7,171 bases of DNA from Rhodobacter sp. (GCA_013824045.1 PNND01000090.1:1-7171), one strand, 5' to 3'; counted from the first letter of the stretch, positions 1 to 6,008 are shown. The notes: generated by a model from the letters alone, not told the origin. Made by a program: numbers and translations.

Positions 1-761
1 CCGTCATCGATGCAGTAGCGGGCCTCAAAGTCCCGCGCCCATTCGTCGGCGGGCGGGTGCTGCCAGCCGAACAGGCCCCCCGGCGGGCGGTTTTCATAGT
101 CATGCGAGATGGTCAGGGTTTCGCCTGCGGGGAAGGTCTGCGTCCAGTGGTATCGCAGGATAATGGACCAGAGCGGCCAGATTTCCATGGGAATGCCGGC
201 GGCGGGATCACCGTCATACACCTCAATCAGGCCCTGTTCGATGAGGGGCGCGCGTTCCTCGGGTGTCATGACATAAAGCCAGTCTGTCAGGCTTTTGATG
301 TCGATCGTCAGGGGGATTTGGGCTGCGCGCAGGGTGGCGGTGACGTCGGTTCCGGGGGTGTCGTATTGTTCCGAAAGGGGGCGGTCGGGGGACCATTCGG
401 GTTCCATCACTGCGATACGGTCGATGGTCAGGGGCACGGATTGGCCGTTCACTGTGGCGGTGAAATTCACGAGGTTCTCACGGTCGCTCTGGGGGATGTT
501 CCAGTCGGAGTTCATCAGCGCCTGAAGCGCGATCGGGGGCAGGGGGAAGATCACCTCACCGGTCACGTCGCTGTCTGTCAGGTTGCGGAAGGTGTAGGTG
601 ACGCGGATGCGGTCGAGGCCGATGAAGAGGTCTTCGGACTCCATTGCGATTGCGTCGGTCTGGGCGAAGTGGAGACCTGTGGCGGATAGGCCGCCGAAGC
701 CGTCATTGGCGAGGGCGGGGGTGGCGAGGAGATACAGGGCGGTGAAGGTGGCACGGAACAT
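1..761 (-). CDS. DUF4424 family exported protein (partial, C-terminus beyond window)
   Basis: Reading down from an ATG at 761-759, the minus strand stays open to the left edge (253 codons). Residues 1-18 form a typical signal peptide: R3, a hydrophobic core, then an ALA cleavage site before N19-D20, so the mature protein is probably periplasmic. The mature part starts with a motif I associate with DUF4424: GLSATGLHFAQTDAIAM followed by ESEDLFI (about residues 24-47), then a beta-rich stretch with RIRVTYTFRN (51-60) and the VIFPLPP strand (70-76). Later come a WPLWSIILRYHW segment, a Pro/Gly-rich loop and an ARYCIDD stretch near the cut. The family is usually a little over 300 residues, so most of it is here. 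Its function is unknown. An AGGAG at 770-774 lies 8 bases upstream and supports this start. The gene is divergent from the MFS gene. Family assignment is from recall of the conserved N-terminal pattern. Confidence 0.85.
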   Translation of the reverse strand, partial: MFRATFTALYLLATPALANDGFGGLSATGLHFAQTDAIAMESEDLFIGLDRIRVTYTFRNLTDSDVTGEVIFPLPPIALQALMNSDWNIPQSDRENLVNFTATVNGQSVPLTIDRIAVMEPEWSPDRPLSEQYDTPGTDVTATLRAAQIPLTIDIKSLTDWLYVMTPEERAPLIEQGLIEVYDGDPAAGIPMEIWPLWSIILRYHWTQTFPAGETLTISHDYENRPPGGLFGWQHPPADEWARDFEARYCIDD

Positions 762-769
762 TGGGGGCA

Positions 770-774
770 CTCCT
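770..774 (-). promoter_or_regulatory. Ribosome binding site of the DUF4424 gene
   Basis: AGGAG on the minus strand, 8 bases before the ATG at 761. It fixes the start of the DUF4424 gene, which has no other good start nearby. Confidence 0.7.
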
Positions 775-871
775 GACAGGTAGGTGGAGTGTGCAGGGGC
801 GGGGGGGCGCGTGGCAAGTGTGTTGCCGGGGTTGCGCCGGGCCTGCGGGATGGGCAGGAAGTGGCGTGGGT

Positions 872-876
872 GGAGG
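872..876 (+). promoter_or_regulatory. Ribosome binding site deciding the MFS start
   Basis: A perfect GGAGG sits 9 bases before the ATG at 886. The frame is open further upstream to a GTG at 784, but the extra 34 residues are Gly/Arg-rich and not membrane-like. The 886 start puts the first transmembrane helix at the N-terminus, as usual for MFS proteins. Confidence 0.7.
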
Positions 877-885
877 ACGATTGGA

Positions 886-2064
886 ATGAGAGCGGGGATT
901 GCGGTGCTGGTGGCGGCCTATGTGCTGAGCCAGTTCTACCGGGCGTTTCTGGCGGTGCTGGCGCCGGTGCTGGGCGTGGAGATCGGGGCGGGGGCCGATG
1001 ATCTGGCGGTGGCGTCGGGCGTTTGGTTTCTGGCCTTTGCGCTGGCGCAGATTCCGGTGGGTTGGGCGCTGGACCGGATCGGGCCGCGGCGGACGGCGTC
1101 GGTATTGCTAGGGATCGGGGGCGCGGGCGGGGCGGCGGTTTTTGCAATGGCGCAGGGACCCGGGGCGGTGACGGTGGCGATGGCGCTGATCGGGGTGGGC
1201 TGTGCGCCGGTGCTGATGGCGGCCTATTACATTCTGGCGCGGACCTATCCGGCGGCGGTATTCGGGACGCTGGCCGGGGTGATGATCGGCGTGGCATCGC
1301 TGGGGAACATCGCGGCAAGCTTGCCCTTGGCGGCGGCGGTGGAGGCGTTCGGCTGGCGGCAGACGCTGTGGGTGCTGGCAGGTGTGACGGGGGTGGTGGC
1401 GCTGGCGCTGGGCGTTCTGGTGCGCGATCCGCCGAAGGTGGAGGGGGCGGCTGGCGGGTCGCTGATGGACCTGCTCAGGATGCGGGCGCTGTGGCCGGTG
1501 CTGGTGATGATGGCGGTGTGCTATGCCCCGGCGGTGGGGCTGCGCGGGCTGTGGGTGGGGCCGTATTACGCGGATCTCTTTGGTGCGACAGCAGAGCAGA
1601 TCGGGCAAGCCACGCTGGTGATGGGGGTGGCGATGGTCTTGGGCAGTTTTGCCTATGGCCCGTTGGAGCGGGTCTTTGGCACGCGGAAATGGCTGATCCT
1701 TGGCGGCAATGCGGGGGTGCTGTTGTGTCTCGTTGCCCTTGCGCTGTGGCCTGTGGTCGGGGGGTGGGTGACGCTGGCGCTGATGGCGGGGGTCGGGTTC
1801 ATGGGATCGTCCTATGCCATGGTGATCGCGCATGGCCGGGCGTTCATCCCGCCGCATCTGGTGGGGCGGGGGGTGACGCTGCTGAACCTTTTCGGGATCG
1901 GGGCGGTGGGAATCGCGCAGGTGGTGACGGGGCGCATCCATGCCGCGCTGGCAGCGGGTGAGGGTGGGGCGGTGGCGGCCTATCAGGGGCTGTTCGTGTT
2001 TTTCGCGGTGATGTTGGCGGCGGGGCTGGTGGTCTATGCCTTTTCACAAGATCGGACCGACTGA
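886..2064 (+). CDS. MFS transporter, 12 membrane segments
   Basis: A 392-residue, strongly hydrophobic protein of normal length for a major facilitator superfamily permease. The loop between helices 2 and 3 carries the MFS signature GWALDRIGPRR (residues 59-69). A degenerate second copy, GPLERVFGTRKW (258-269), sits at the equivalent place in the second half, fitting two six-helix halves. The half-way loop is around 180-200 (RDPPKVEGAAGG and a Met/Leu/Arg-rich stretch). Helices are rich in Gly and Ala, and the gene is about 75% GC with heavy GGG/GCG use. It acts in the inner membrane. The substrate cannot be read from the sequence: there is no nitrate, sugar-phosphate or drug-family motif I trust. 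It ends 92 bases before asd on the same strand, but asd has its own leader, so a shared operon is possible but not evident. Confidence 0.88.
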   Translation: MRAGIAVLVAAYVLSQFYRAFLAVLAPVLGVEIGAGADDLAVASGVWFLAFALAQIPVGWALDRIGPRRTASVLLGIGGAGGAAVFAMAQGPGAVTVAMALIGVGCAPVLMAAYYILARTYPAAVFGTLAGVMIGVASLGNIAASLPLAAAVEAFGWRQTLWVLAGVTGVVALALGVLVRDPPKVEGAAGGSLMDLLRMRALWPVLVMMAVCYAPAVGLRGLWVGPYYADLFGATAEQIGQATLVMGVAMVLGSFAYGPLERVFGTRKWLILGGNAGVLLCLVALALWPVVGGWVTLALMAGVGFMGSSYAMVIAHGRAFIPPHLVGRGVTLLNLFGIGAVGIAQVVTGRIHAALAAGEGGAVAAYQGLFVFFAVMLAAGLVVYAFSQDRTD

Positions 2065-2085
2065 TCGCGGCAGGCGGAATCCGCT

Positions 2086-2113
2086 TTCACGACTGGCCGG
2101 GTTGGGGTAACAG
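2086..2113 (+). promoter_or_regulatory. Weak candidate promoter for asd
   Basis: TTCACG (2086-2091), a 16-base spacer and TAACAG (2108-2113) lie in the short gap between the MFS gene and asd. The -35 matches consensus at four of six positions and the -10 at three, so this is only a candidate. A small palindrome, GCGGA-a-TCCGC at 2074-2084, ends just before it. Confidence 0.25.
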
Positions 2114-2115
2114 GC

Positions 2116-2140
2116 CCCGTCTTTCGCTGAAGAGGACGGG
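2116..2140 (+). other. Hairpin in the asd leader
   Basis: CCCGTC (2116-2121) and GACGGG (2135-2140) are exact inverted repeats around a 13-base loop. They end only three bases before the asd ribosome binding site at 2144. There is no T-run, so this is not an ordinary terminator for the upstream MFS gene. It could stabilise the asd mRNA 5' end or influence ribosome access. Confidence 0.4.
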
Positions 2141-2143
2141 TAC

Positions 2144-2149
2144 AAGGAG
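2144..2149 (+). promoter_or_regulatory. Ribosome binding site of asd
   Basis: A strong AAGGAG, 7 bases before the ATG at 2157. It fixes the start, and the N-terminal nucleotide-binding strand begins immediately after the Met. Confidence 0.75.
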
Positions 2150-2156
2150 AACCCCG

Positions 2157-3179
2157 ATGGGCTACAAGGTCGTTGTCGTCGGTGCCACGGGCAACGTTGG
2201 CAAAGAGATGCTGAACATCCTCGCGGAACGCGAGTTTCCGGTCGATGAGATCGCGGCGCTGGCGTCGCGCAAATCGCTTGGCACGGAGGTCAGCTTTGGC
2301 GACCGAACTTTGAAGACCCTTGATCTGGATACTTTCGATTTCACCGGCTGGGACATTGCGCTTTTCGCCATCGGGTCGGATGCGACCAAGATCTATGCGC
2401 CGCGCGCCGCGTCGCAGGGCTGCGTGGTGATCGATAACTCGTCGCTCTATCGTTATGACCCCGACATTCCGCTGATCGTGCCGGAAGTGAACGCGGATGA
2501 CGTGGTCCGCTACAAGAACAAGAACATCATCGCCAACCCGAACTGTTCCACCGCGCAGATGGTGGTGGCGCTGAAGCCGCTGCATGACCGCGCGCGGATC
2601 AAGCGGGTGGTGGTGGCGACCTATCAATCCGTGTCGGGCACCGGCAAGGAGGCGATGGACGAGCTGTGGAACCAGACCAAGGGCATTTTCGTTCCAGGTC
2701 AGGAAGTGGCGCCGAAGGTGTATCCCAAGCAGATCGCCTTTAACGTCATTCCGCAAATCGACGTGTTCCTGGACTCGGGCGAGACCAAGGAAGAATGGAA
2801 GATGGTCGCCGAGACCAAGAAGATCCTTGATCCCAAGATCAAGGTGACGGCGACCTGCGTGCGGGTGCCGGTGTTCGTAGGCCATTCGGAAGCCATCAAC
2901 ATCGAGTTCGAGGATTTCCTCGACTGGGAAGAGGCGACCGACATCCTGCGCGAAGCCCCCGGCGTGCTGGTGATCGACAAGCGCGAACCCGGTGGCTACA
3001 TCACGCCGATCGAATGTGTGGGCGAATACGCGACCTATATCAGCCGCATCCGGCAGGACAGCACGATCGAGAACGGGCTGAACCTGTGGTGTGTGTCGGA
3101 CAACCTGCGCAAGGGTGCGGCGTTGAACGCGGTGCAGATCGCCGAAGTGCTGGGAAGCCGTTGCCTGAAGAAGGGCTGA
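2157..3179 (+). CDS. asd: Aspartate-semialdehyde dehydrogenase
   Basis: A 340-residue enzyme, full length for the family. It catalyses NADPH-dependent reductive dephosphorylation of L-aspartyl-4-phosphate to aspartate semialdehyde, the branch point to lysine/diaminopimelate, threonine, methionine and isoleucine. The N-terminal Rossmann fold carries VVVVGATGNVGKEML (residues 5-19) with the dinucleotide-binding GATGNVG loop. The active-site cysteine is C130 in NPNCSTAQM. Other catalytic-site residues expected in the family are visible: Q157 in YQSVSGTGKEAMDEL, and R236 and H243 in CVRVPVFVGHSEAINIE. The C-terminal DNLRKGAALNAVQIAE helix (315-330) is also typical. It is cytosolic. The gene is about 67% GC with a less extreme codon bias than the neighbouring MFS gene. 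It has a strong ribosome binding site and an intrinsic terminator, consistent with a steadily expressed housekeeping gene. Confidence 0.97.
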   Translation: MGYKVVVVGATGNVGKEMLNILAEREFPVDEIAALASRKSLGTEVSFGDRTLKTLDLDTFDFTGWDIALFAIGSDATKIYAPRAASQGCVVIDNSSLYRYDPDIPLIVPEVNADDVVRYKNKNIIANPNCSTAQMVVALKPLHDRARIKRVVVATYQSVSGTGKEAMDELWNQTKGIFVPGQEVAPKVYPKQIAFNVIPQIDVFLDSGETKEEWKMVAETKKILDPKIKVTATCVRVPVFVGHSEAINIEFEDFLDWEEATDILREAPGVLVIDKREPGGYITPIECVGEYATYISRIRQDSTIENGLNLWCVSDNLRKGAALNAVQIAEVLGSRCLKKG

Positions 3180-3200
3180 TCGCGGTTTGAATGAAAGAGG

Positions 3201-3227
3201 GGCCGTCCCGTATGGGGCGGCCTTTTT
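3201..3227 (+). terminator. Rho-independent terminator of asd
   Basis: GGCCGTCCC (3201-3209), loop GTAT, GGGGCGGCC (3214-3222), then five T (3223-3227). The stem has nine pairs with one G-U. It lies 22 bases after the asd stop codon and is the clearest terminator in the window. Confidence 0.93.
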
Positions 3228-3653
3228 GCGTTCTGGTGCCCAATCCCTAACAGTCTCGCGCGGATGAGAAAGAAGGTCAGGCCGAGGCCGGCCCGCTATG
3301 GTGGCGCGTGCCAACGGTCTGTCGGGTGCTGACCGGTTGCAGAGCCTTGCAGGCCGACCGTTTGCCCGGTGCTGGAGATGGCAGGGAATCGGTTGGTTTG
3401 CCGTTGCGGGGCGCGCCCGGATCGGGCCCGGAAAAGGCAAGCCGAACGGCAAGATCCATCCCTCGGGGCCACGGTCTTGCCTGATCTGCCCACATGAAGG
3501 GCCGTACTTGCCGCACTTTGGCGTGGGCGGGGCCCCGACGAAGGTATTTGCGTTACCCTTCTGTCCTGCGCAGAAATGCCCAAGTCGGATTGAGGTTCGC
3601 AGGCAGATGCCGTCTTTTGCAGGCGTAGAGAATGAGTAAGTGAGTGCTGAGAA
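3228..3653. other. Gene-poor intergenic stretch with inverted repeats
   Basis: I see no convincing gene here. One plus frame is open from 3298 to 3639 and minus frames are open across 3277-3516 and 3296-3814. All give Pro/Gly/Arg/Ser-rich peptides with no domain, no hydrophobic core and no good ribosome binding site. The DNA contains several short inverted repeats: TTGCCGTT (3398-3405) with AACGGCAA (3445-3452), GCCCG/CGGGC around 3415-3427, and GGCAAGA (3448-3454) with TCTTGCC (3475-3481). GC falls from the genomic 65-70% to about 50% after 3541. It may be a dispersed non-coding repeat, a structured RNA or the relic of an insertion. No transposase or long terminal repeats are visible. Confidence 0.4.
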
Positions 3654-3836
3654 ATGATGAAGGTTCTTGCGATTACGATCTTCAAGACAACGTCAGAGCC
3701 CACAGAGATTGCTTTGCGCCGTGCTCTGGTCCGGTCGGAACTGGAAGACTTGTTCAAGGATGATCTTGTGGCCCACGACACCATCCTCAAACGACGCAAG
3801 GCCGCCCGCACCAAGCCGGGCTGCTTGGCCGCTTGA
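3654..3836 (+). CDS. Possible small hypothetical protein (60 aa)
   Basis: A 60-residue ORF beginning MMKVLAITIFKTTSEPTEIA. Its middle is a plausible amphipathic helix (ALRRALVRSELEDLFKDDL, about 22-40) and the tail is basic (KRRKAARTK). I do not recognise a family. In its favour: charge and hydrophobic spacing look protein-like, unlike the surrounding frames. Against it: only a weak GAGAA-like ribosome binding site, about 50-55% GC against 65-75% in neighbours, and an overlapping open frame on the other strand. It is convergent with the sbtB-like gene, whose stop is 25 bases away. It could be a small regulator, a remnant of a transferred gene, or chance. Confidence 0.3.
   Translation: MMKVLAITIFKTTSEPTEIALRRALVRSELEDLFKDDLVAHDTILKRRKAARTKPGCLAA
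3811..3828. other. Hairpin between convergent ORFs
   Basis: CCAAGC (3811-3816), loop CGGGCT, GCTTGG (3823-3828), extended by a G-U pair. It lies about 33 bases beyond the sbtB-like stop on the minus strand and at the end of the small plus ORF. There is no T-run on either side, so a terminator role is weakly supported. Confidence 0.3.
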
Positions 3837-3860
3837 GAGGGACCTCTTGCCGGGCGTGTT

Positions 3861-4169
3861 TCAGAAACGCTCGGCGCGGAGCACTTGGGTATCCGTCACG
3901 CTGACCACGCCGATATGACGTTCCACGACCGTGAAGGCGGCGTCGAGCAGGGCGTCGAGGCGGTCAGGGCGTATGAGGCAGATCACCGCCACCATTCCTG
4001 CGCGGCCGACCTGGCCTTCGCGCGTCCAGCGGCCGGAGCGGCCGGAACCACCAAGAACGGGCAGAACGGTGAAGCCGGTCACCCCCGCGCGGGTGAGCGC
4101 GTCGGTGAGTCGGGTTTCCATTGGCGCTTCGATGATGATTTCCACGCGTTTGGCCTGATGGGTTTGCAT
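3861..4169 (-). CDS. sbtB: PII-like signal protein, SbtB type, paired with SbtA
   Basis: A 102-residue protein with the PII-like fold pattern. An opening strand KRVEIIIEA (8-15) is followed by a helix (19-28) and the PII-type turn AGVTGFTVLPVLGGSGRSG (28-46), closely resembling the GITGMTV start of the T-loop in classical PII proteins. A Gly/Arg-rich loop (40-57) comes next, then strand MVAVICLI (59-66), the helix RPDRLDALLDAAFTVVERH and a final strand VVSVTDTQVLRAERF. SbtB proteins are trimeric, bind adenine nucleotides and regulate the adjacent SbtA bicarbonate transporter; I infer the same here from fold and location. The C-terminal CGPxGC redox segment of many cyanobacterial SbtB proteins is absent. 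The ATG is one base after the sbtA stop, and GGAGG at 4175-4179 lies inside the end of sbtA, implying coupled translation. The frame is open further upstream, but those residues are the sbtA overlap and look non-native. Confidence 0.82.
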   Translation of the reverse strand: MQTHQAKRVEIIIEAPMETRLTDALTRAGVTGFTVLPVLGGSGRSGRWTREGQVGRAGMVAVICLIRPDRLDALLDAAFTVVERHIGVVSVTDTQVLRAERF

Positions 4170-4170
4170 G

Positions 4171-5151
4171 TCAGCCTCCGGTAAGGGCGGTGGCCACGGC
4201 GACATAGGCCGGGATGCCAAGGGTGAGGTTGAAGGGGAAGGTGATCCCGAGGGAAAGCGTGAGGTAGATTGAAGGGTTCGCATCCGGCAGGGCCACGCGC
4301 ATGGCGGCAGGGACGGCGATGTAGGAGGCGGAAGCGCAGAGCGTCATCATCAGCGCGGTGCCGCCCGGCGAGAGGCCGAGAAGCAGGGCAGCGGCAAGGC
4401 CTGCGGCAGCACCTATGATGGGCATGATAAGACCGAAGGCCAGAACGCCGGGGGTAAGAATGCCGCGCGCGCCGCGCAGGCCGCGCCCGGCGACAAGGCC
4501 CATGTCGAGCAGGAACAGGCACAGCACGCCTTGGAAAGGCGAGACGATGAAGCTTTCGATCCGCGCCATGCCATCGGCGGCGGTGATCAGGCCGATGATG
4601 AAGGAGCCGACCAATAGCACGATGGACCCGTTGAGCAGGATCTCACGCCACAGTTCGGCATCCATGCCTTCGCTTTTGCCGCCCGCGCGGGTGACGATGA
4701 AGAGGGCGGAGATGATGGCAGGGGCCTCCATCGCGGCGGCGACGGCGACCATGTAGCCTTCGGCCGCGATGCCCTGCGATTGCAGGACGGAGGTGGCGGT
4801 GACGAAGGTGACGATGGAGATGGAGCCGTAATGCGCGGCGACGGCGGCCGCATCGGTGACCGACAGGCGGGTGAGCACCTTGAGCAGCGCGAAGGCGGCG
4901 AAGGGCAGCGCGAAGGACAGGATGACGCCGGCGATCAGCGCGGCGATGAGGCTGCCATCCAGACCGTGATCAGCGACGGCGACGCCGCCTTTGAAGCCGA
5001 TGGCGAAGAGGAGGTAGATCGACAGCGCCTTTGCGGCGGCTTCGGGGACCGAGAGTTCGGACCGGGCGAGGGCGGCGGCAAGCCCGAGCGCGAAGCACAG
5101 GATCATTGGCGTCAGCAGGTTCGCGCCTGCCAGCGTCAGGATGTCTTGCAT
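4171..5151 (-). CDS. sbtA: SbtA-family (DUF897) sodium-dependent bicarbonate permease
   Basis: A 326-residue integral membrane protein with about ten hydrophobic segments (roughly 12-30, 42-60, 66-92, 103-124, 133-153, 173-190, 202-222, 233-260, 264-284, 293-322). Landmarks match the SbtA/DUF897 family in both halves: LLFAIGFKGGVAV (47-59), VTDAAAVAAHYGSISIVTF (98-116), YMVAVAAAMEAPAIISALF (133-151), FLLDMGLVAGRGL (213-225) and SPGGTALMMTLCASASYIAV (261-280). SbtA of cyanobacteria imports bicarbonate with sodium across the inner membrane. That substrate is inferred here from family, the paired PII-like gene and the neighbouring carbonic anhydrase. The protein is shorter than cyanobacterial SbtA (about 370 residues) because the cytosolic loop between the halves is short (about 154-172). 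AGGGGG at 5159-5164, 7 bases upstream, supports the start. The gene has its own promoter and a palindromic operator candidate. An alternative substrate within the family cannot be excluded. Confidence 0.88.
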   Translation of the reverse strand: MQDILTLAGANLLTPMILCFALGLAAALARSELSVPEAAAKALSIYLLFAIGFKGGVAVADHGLDGSLIAALIAGVILSFALPFAAFALLKVLTRLSVTDAAAVAAHYGSISIVTFVTATSVLQSQGIAAEGYMVAVAAAMEAPAIISALFIVTRAGGKSEGMDAELWREILLNGSIVLLVGSFIIGLITAADGMARIESFIVSPFQGVLCLFLLDMGLVAGRGLRGARGILTPGVLAFGLIMPIIGAAAGLAAALLLGLSPGGTALMMTLCASASYIAVPAAMRVALPDANPSIYLTLSLGITFPFNLTLGIPAYVAVATALTGG

Positions 5152-5177
5152 GGATCGGCCCCCTGTTGGTTGCGCGC

Positions 5178-5205
5178 AGTATAGGGGCGTTCACAGCGCT
5201 GTGAA
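5178..5205 (-). promoter_or_regulatory. Promoter of sbtA-sbtB
   Basis: On the minus strand TTCACA (5205-5200) is followed by 16 bases and TATACT (5183-5178). Each hexamer differs from the sigma-70 consensus at one position. Transcription would start near 5171, giving a leader of about 20 bases before the sbtA ATG. This is the best promoter in the window. It suggests that sbtAB is transcribed independently of the carbonic anhydrase gene 166 bases upstream. Confidence 0.7.
5190..5205. promoter_or_regulatory. Perfect 16-bp palindrome, candidate operator
   Basis: TTCACAGCGCTGTGAA reads the same on both strands. Its minus-strand left part is the -35 box of the sbtA promoter and the rest lies in the spacer, a position typical of repressor binding. 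It also contains TCA-N8-TGA, compatible with the loose TNA-N7/8-TNA pattern described for the LysR-type regulator CbbR, but that pattern is weak evidence. The regulator is unknown. Confidence 0.6.
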
Positions 5206-5282
5206 GATGCTGCGCTGCGGAAAAGTGCGATGCCTGTGCCGGATGGGTGGCGTGGGGTGTTGAGGCCGGAATGAGTATTTGG

Positions 5283-5315
5283 GCCAAGGTGAATGGGCAA
5301 ATGTGGCGCCTTGGC
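5283..5315 (-). other. Inverted repeat just after the carbonic anhydrase stop
   Basis: GCCAAGG and CCTTGGC (5315-5309 and 5289-5283 on the minus strand) are exact seven-base inverted repeats with a 19-base loop, starting three bases after the stop codon. No T-run follows, so it could be a weak terminator or an mRNA 3' processing/stability hairpin. Confidence 0.35.
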
Positions 5316-5317
5316 GT

Positions 5318-5965
5318 CTAGACCGGAACGAAGCCGTCACGGGTGGGGTCGAACTGTTCAAGGCCGCCTTCGCCCGTGTCTGTCCAGAGGCCGTGCAGGG
5401 TGAGGCGGTCATCTTCTACGGCGGCGCGGACGAAGGGGAAGGTCATCAGGTTTTCGAGGCTGATGAGGACGGCTTCCTTTTCCAGCGCGCGGAGGGGGTC
5501 TTCGGGTTTGGTCAGGGTGATGCGATCATAGCCGGGGCGGAGGATATCCATCCAGCGCCCGACGAAGGAGGATTTCATTTCAAGCTCTGGGGCATGGCCC
5601 GAGCACATGTCATGGCAGCCCTTGACCCCGCCGCAGCTGGAATGGCCCAGCACGACGATATGGGCGACGCCGATCGAGGTGACGGCATATTCCACCGCCG
5701 CTGAGGTGCCGTGATATTCGCCATCGGGATTGTAGGGCGGCACGAGGTTGGCGACGTTGCGGTGGATGAAGAACTCGCCCTCATCCGCGCCGAAGATCGA
5801 GGTGACGTGGACGCGCGAGTCGCAGCAGGAAATGACCATGGCGCGCGGATGTTGGCCGCTTTGCGCAAGGCGGCGGAACCAGGCCTTGTTGTCCTGATAG
5901 GTTGTGGCGCGCCAGCCATGGAAGCGGCTGATCAGATAGGCGGGAAGCGGCCGGGCCTGTTGCAT
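5318..5965 (-). CDS. Beta-class carbonic anhydrase
   Basis: A 215-residue enzyme, the usual length for bacterial beta-carbonic anhydrases, which reversibly hydrate CO2 to bicarbonate with a zinc ion in the cytosol. The zinc ligands are clear: C47 in the CxDSR motif (CCDSR, with D49 and R51 forming the family's Asp-Arg pair), and H108 and C111 in VVLGHSSCGGVKG. Other conserved pieces are FFIHRNVANLVPP (65-77) and AAVEYAVTSIGVAHIVVLGH (89-108). The C-terminal VEDDRLTLHGLWTDTGEGGL stretch (183-202) ends in the usual way. The chosen ATG follows AAAGGG (5978-5973) at 7 bases. The frame is open upstream, but that part is not family-like. It lies on the same strand as sbtA and sbtB and 166 bases upstream, so it can supply or consume the bicarbonate that SbtA would carry. 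There is no signal peptide. Confidence 0.95.
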   Translation of the reverse strand: MQQARPLPAYLISRFHGWRATTYQDNKAWFRRLAQSGQHPRAMVISCCDSRVHVTSIFGADEGEFFIHRNVANLVPPYNPDGEYHGTSAAVEYAVTSIGVAHIVVLGHSSCGGVKGCHDMCSGHAPELEMKSSFVGRWMDILRPGYDRITLTKPEDPLRALEKEAVLISLENLMTFPFVRAAVEDDRLTLHGLWTDTGEGGLEQFDPTRDGFVPV

Positions 5966-6008
5966 GGGGCATCCCTTTGAGGTGTGTCGAGCGGCCTTGG
6001 TAGGACGA

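Noticed and set aside
795..807. G-rich run (four G, C, seven G) as a possible G-quadruplex before the MFS gene
   Set aside because: Only two long G-runs close together; in DNA of this composition it is not distinctive.
784..885. Extending the MFS gene upstream to a GTG at 784
   Set aside because: The added 34 residues are not membrane-like, and GGAGG at 872-876 points to the ATG at 886.
1108..1941. A 277-codon minus-strand frame inside the MFS gene
   Set aside because: Its translation is His/Arg/Pro/Gln-rich low-complexity sequence, the mirror of Gly/Ala/Val codons of the membrane protein.
2034..3452. A 472-codon open frame on the minus strand over asd
   Set aside because: It lies antisense to asd, which has full motifs, ribosome binding site and terminator. 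The peptide is Arg/His/Asp-rich with no domain. It is a shadow of codon bias in GC-rich DNA.
3298..3639. A 113-codon plus-strand frame in the intergenic stretch
   Set aside because: Pro/Gly/Arg-rich with scattered Cys, no ribosome binding site and no recognisable domain. Both strands are open over it. I kept it only as part of the intergenic description.
3831..3850. AGAGG-GA-CCTCT as a bidirectional terminator between the convergent ORFs
   Set aside because: Only five pairs with a two-base loop and no T-run on either side.
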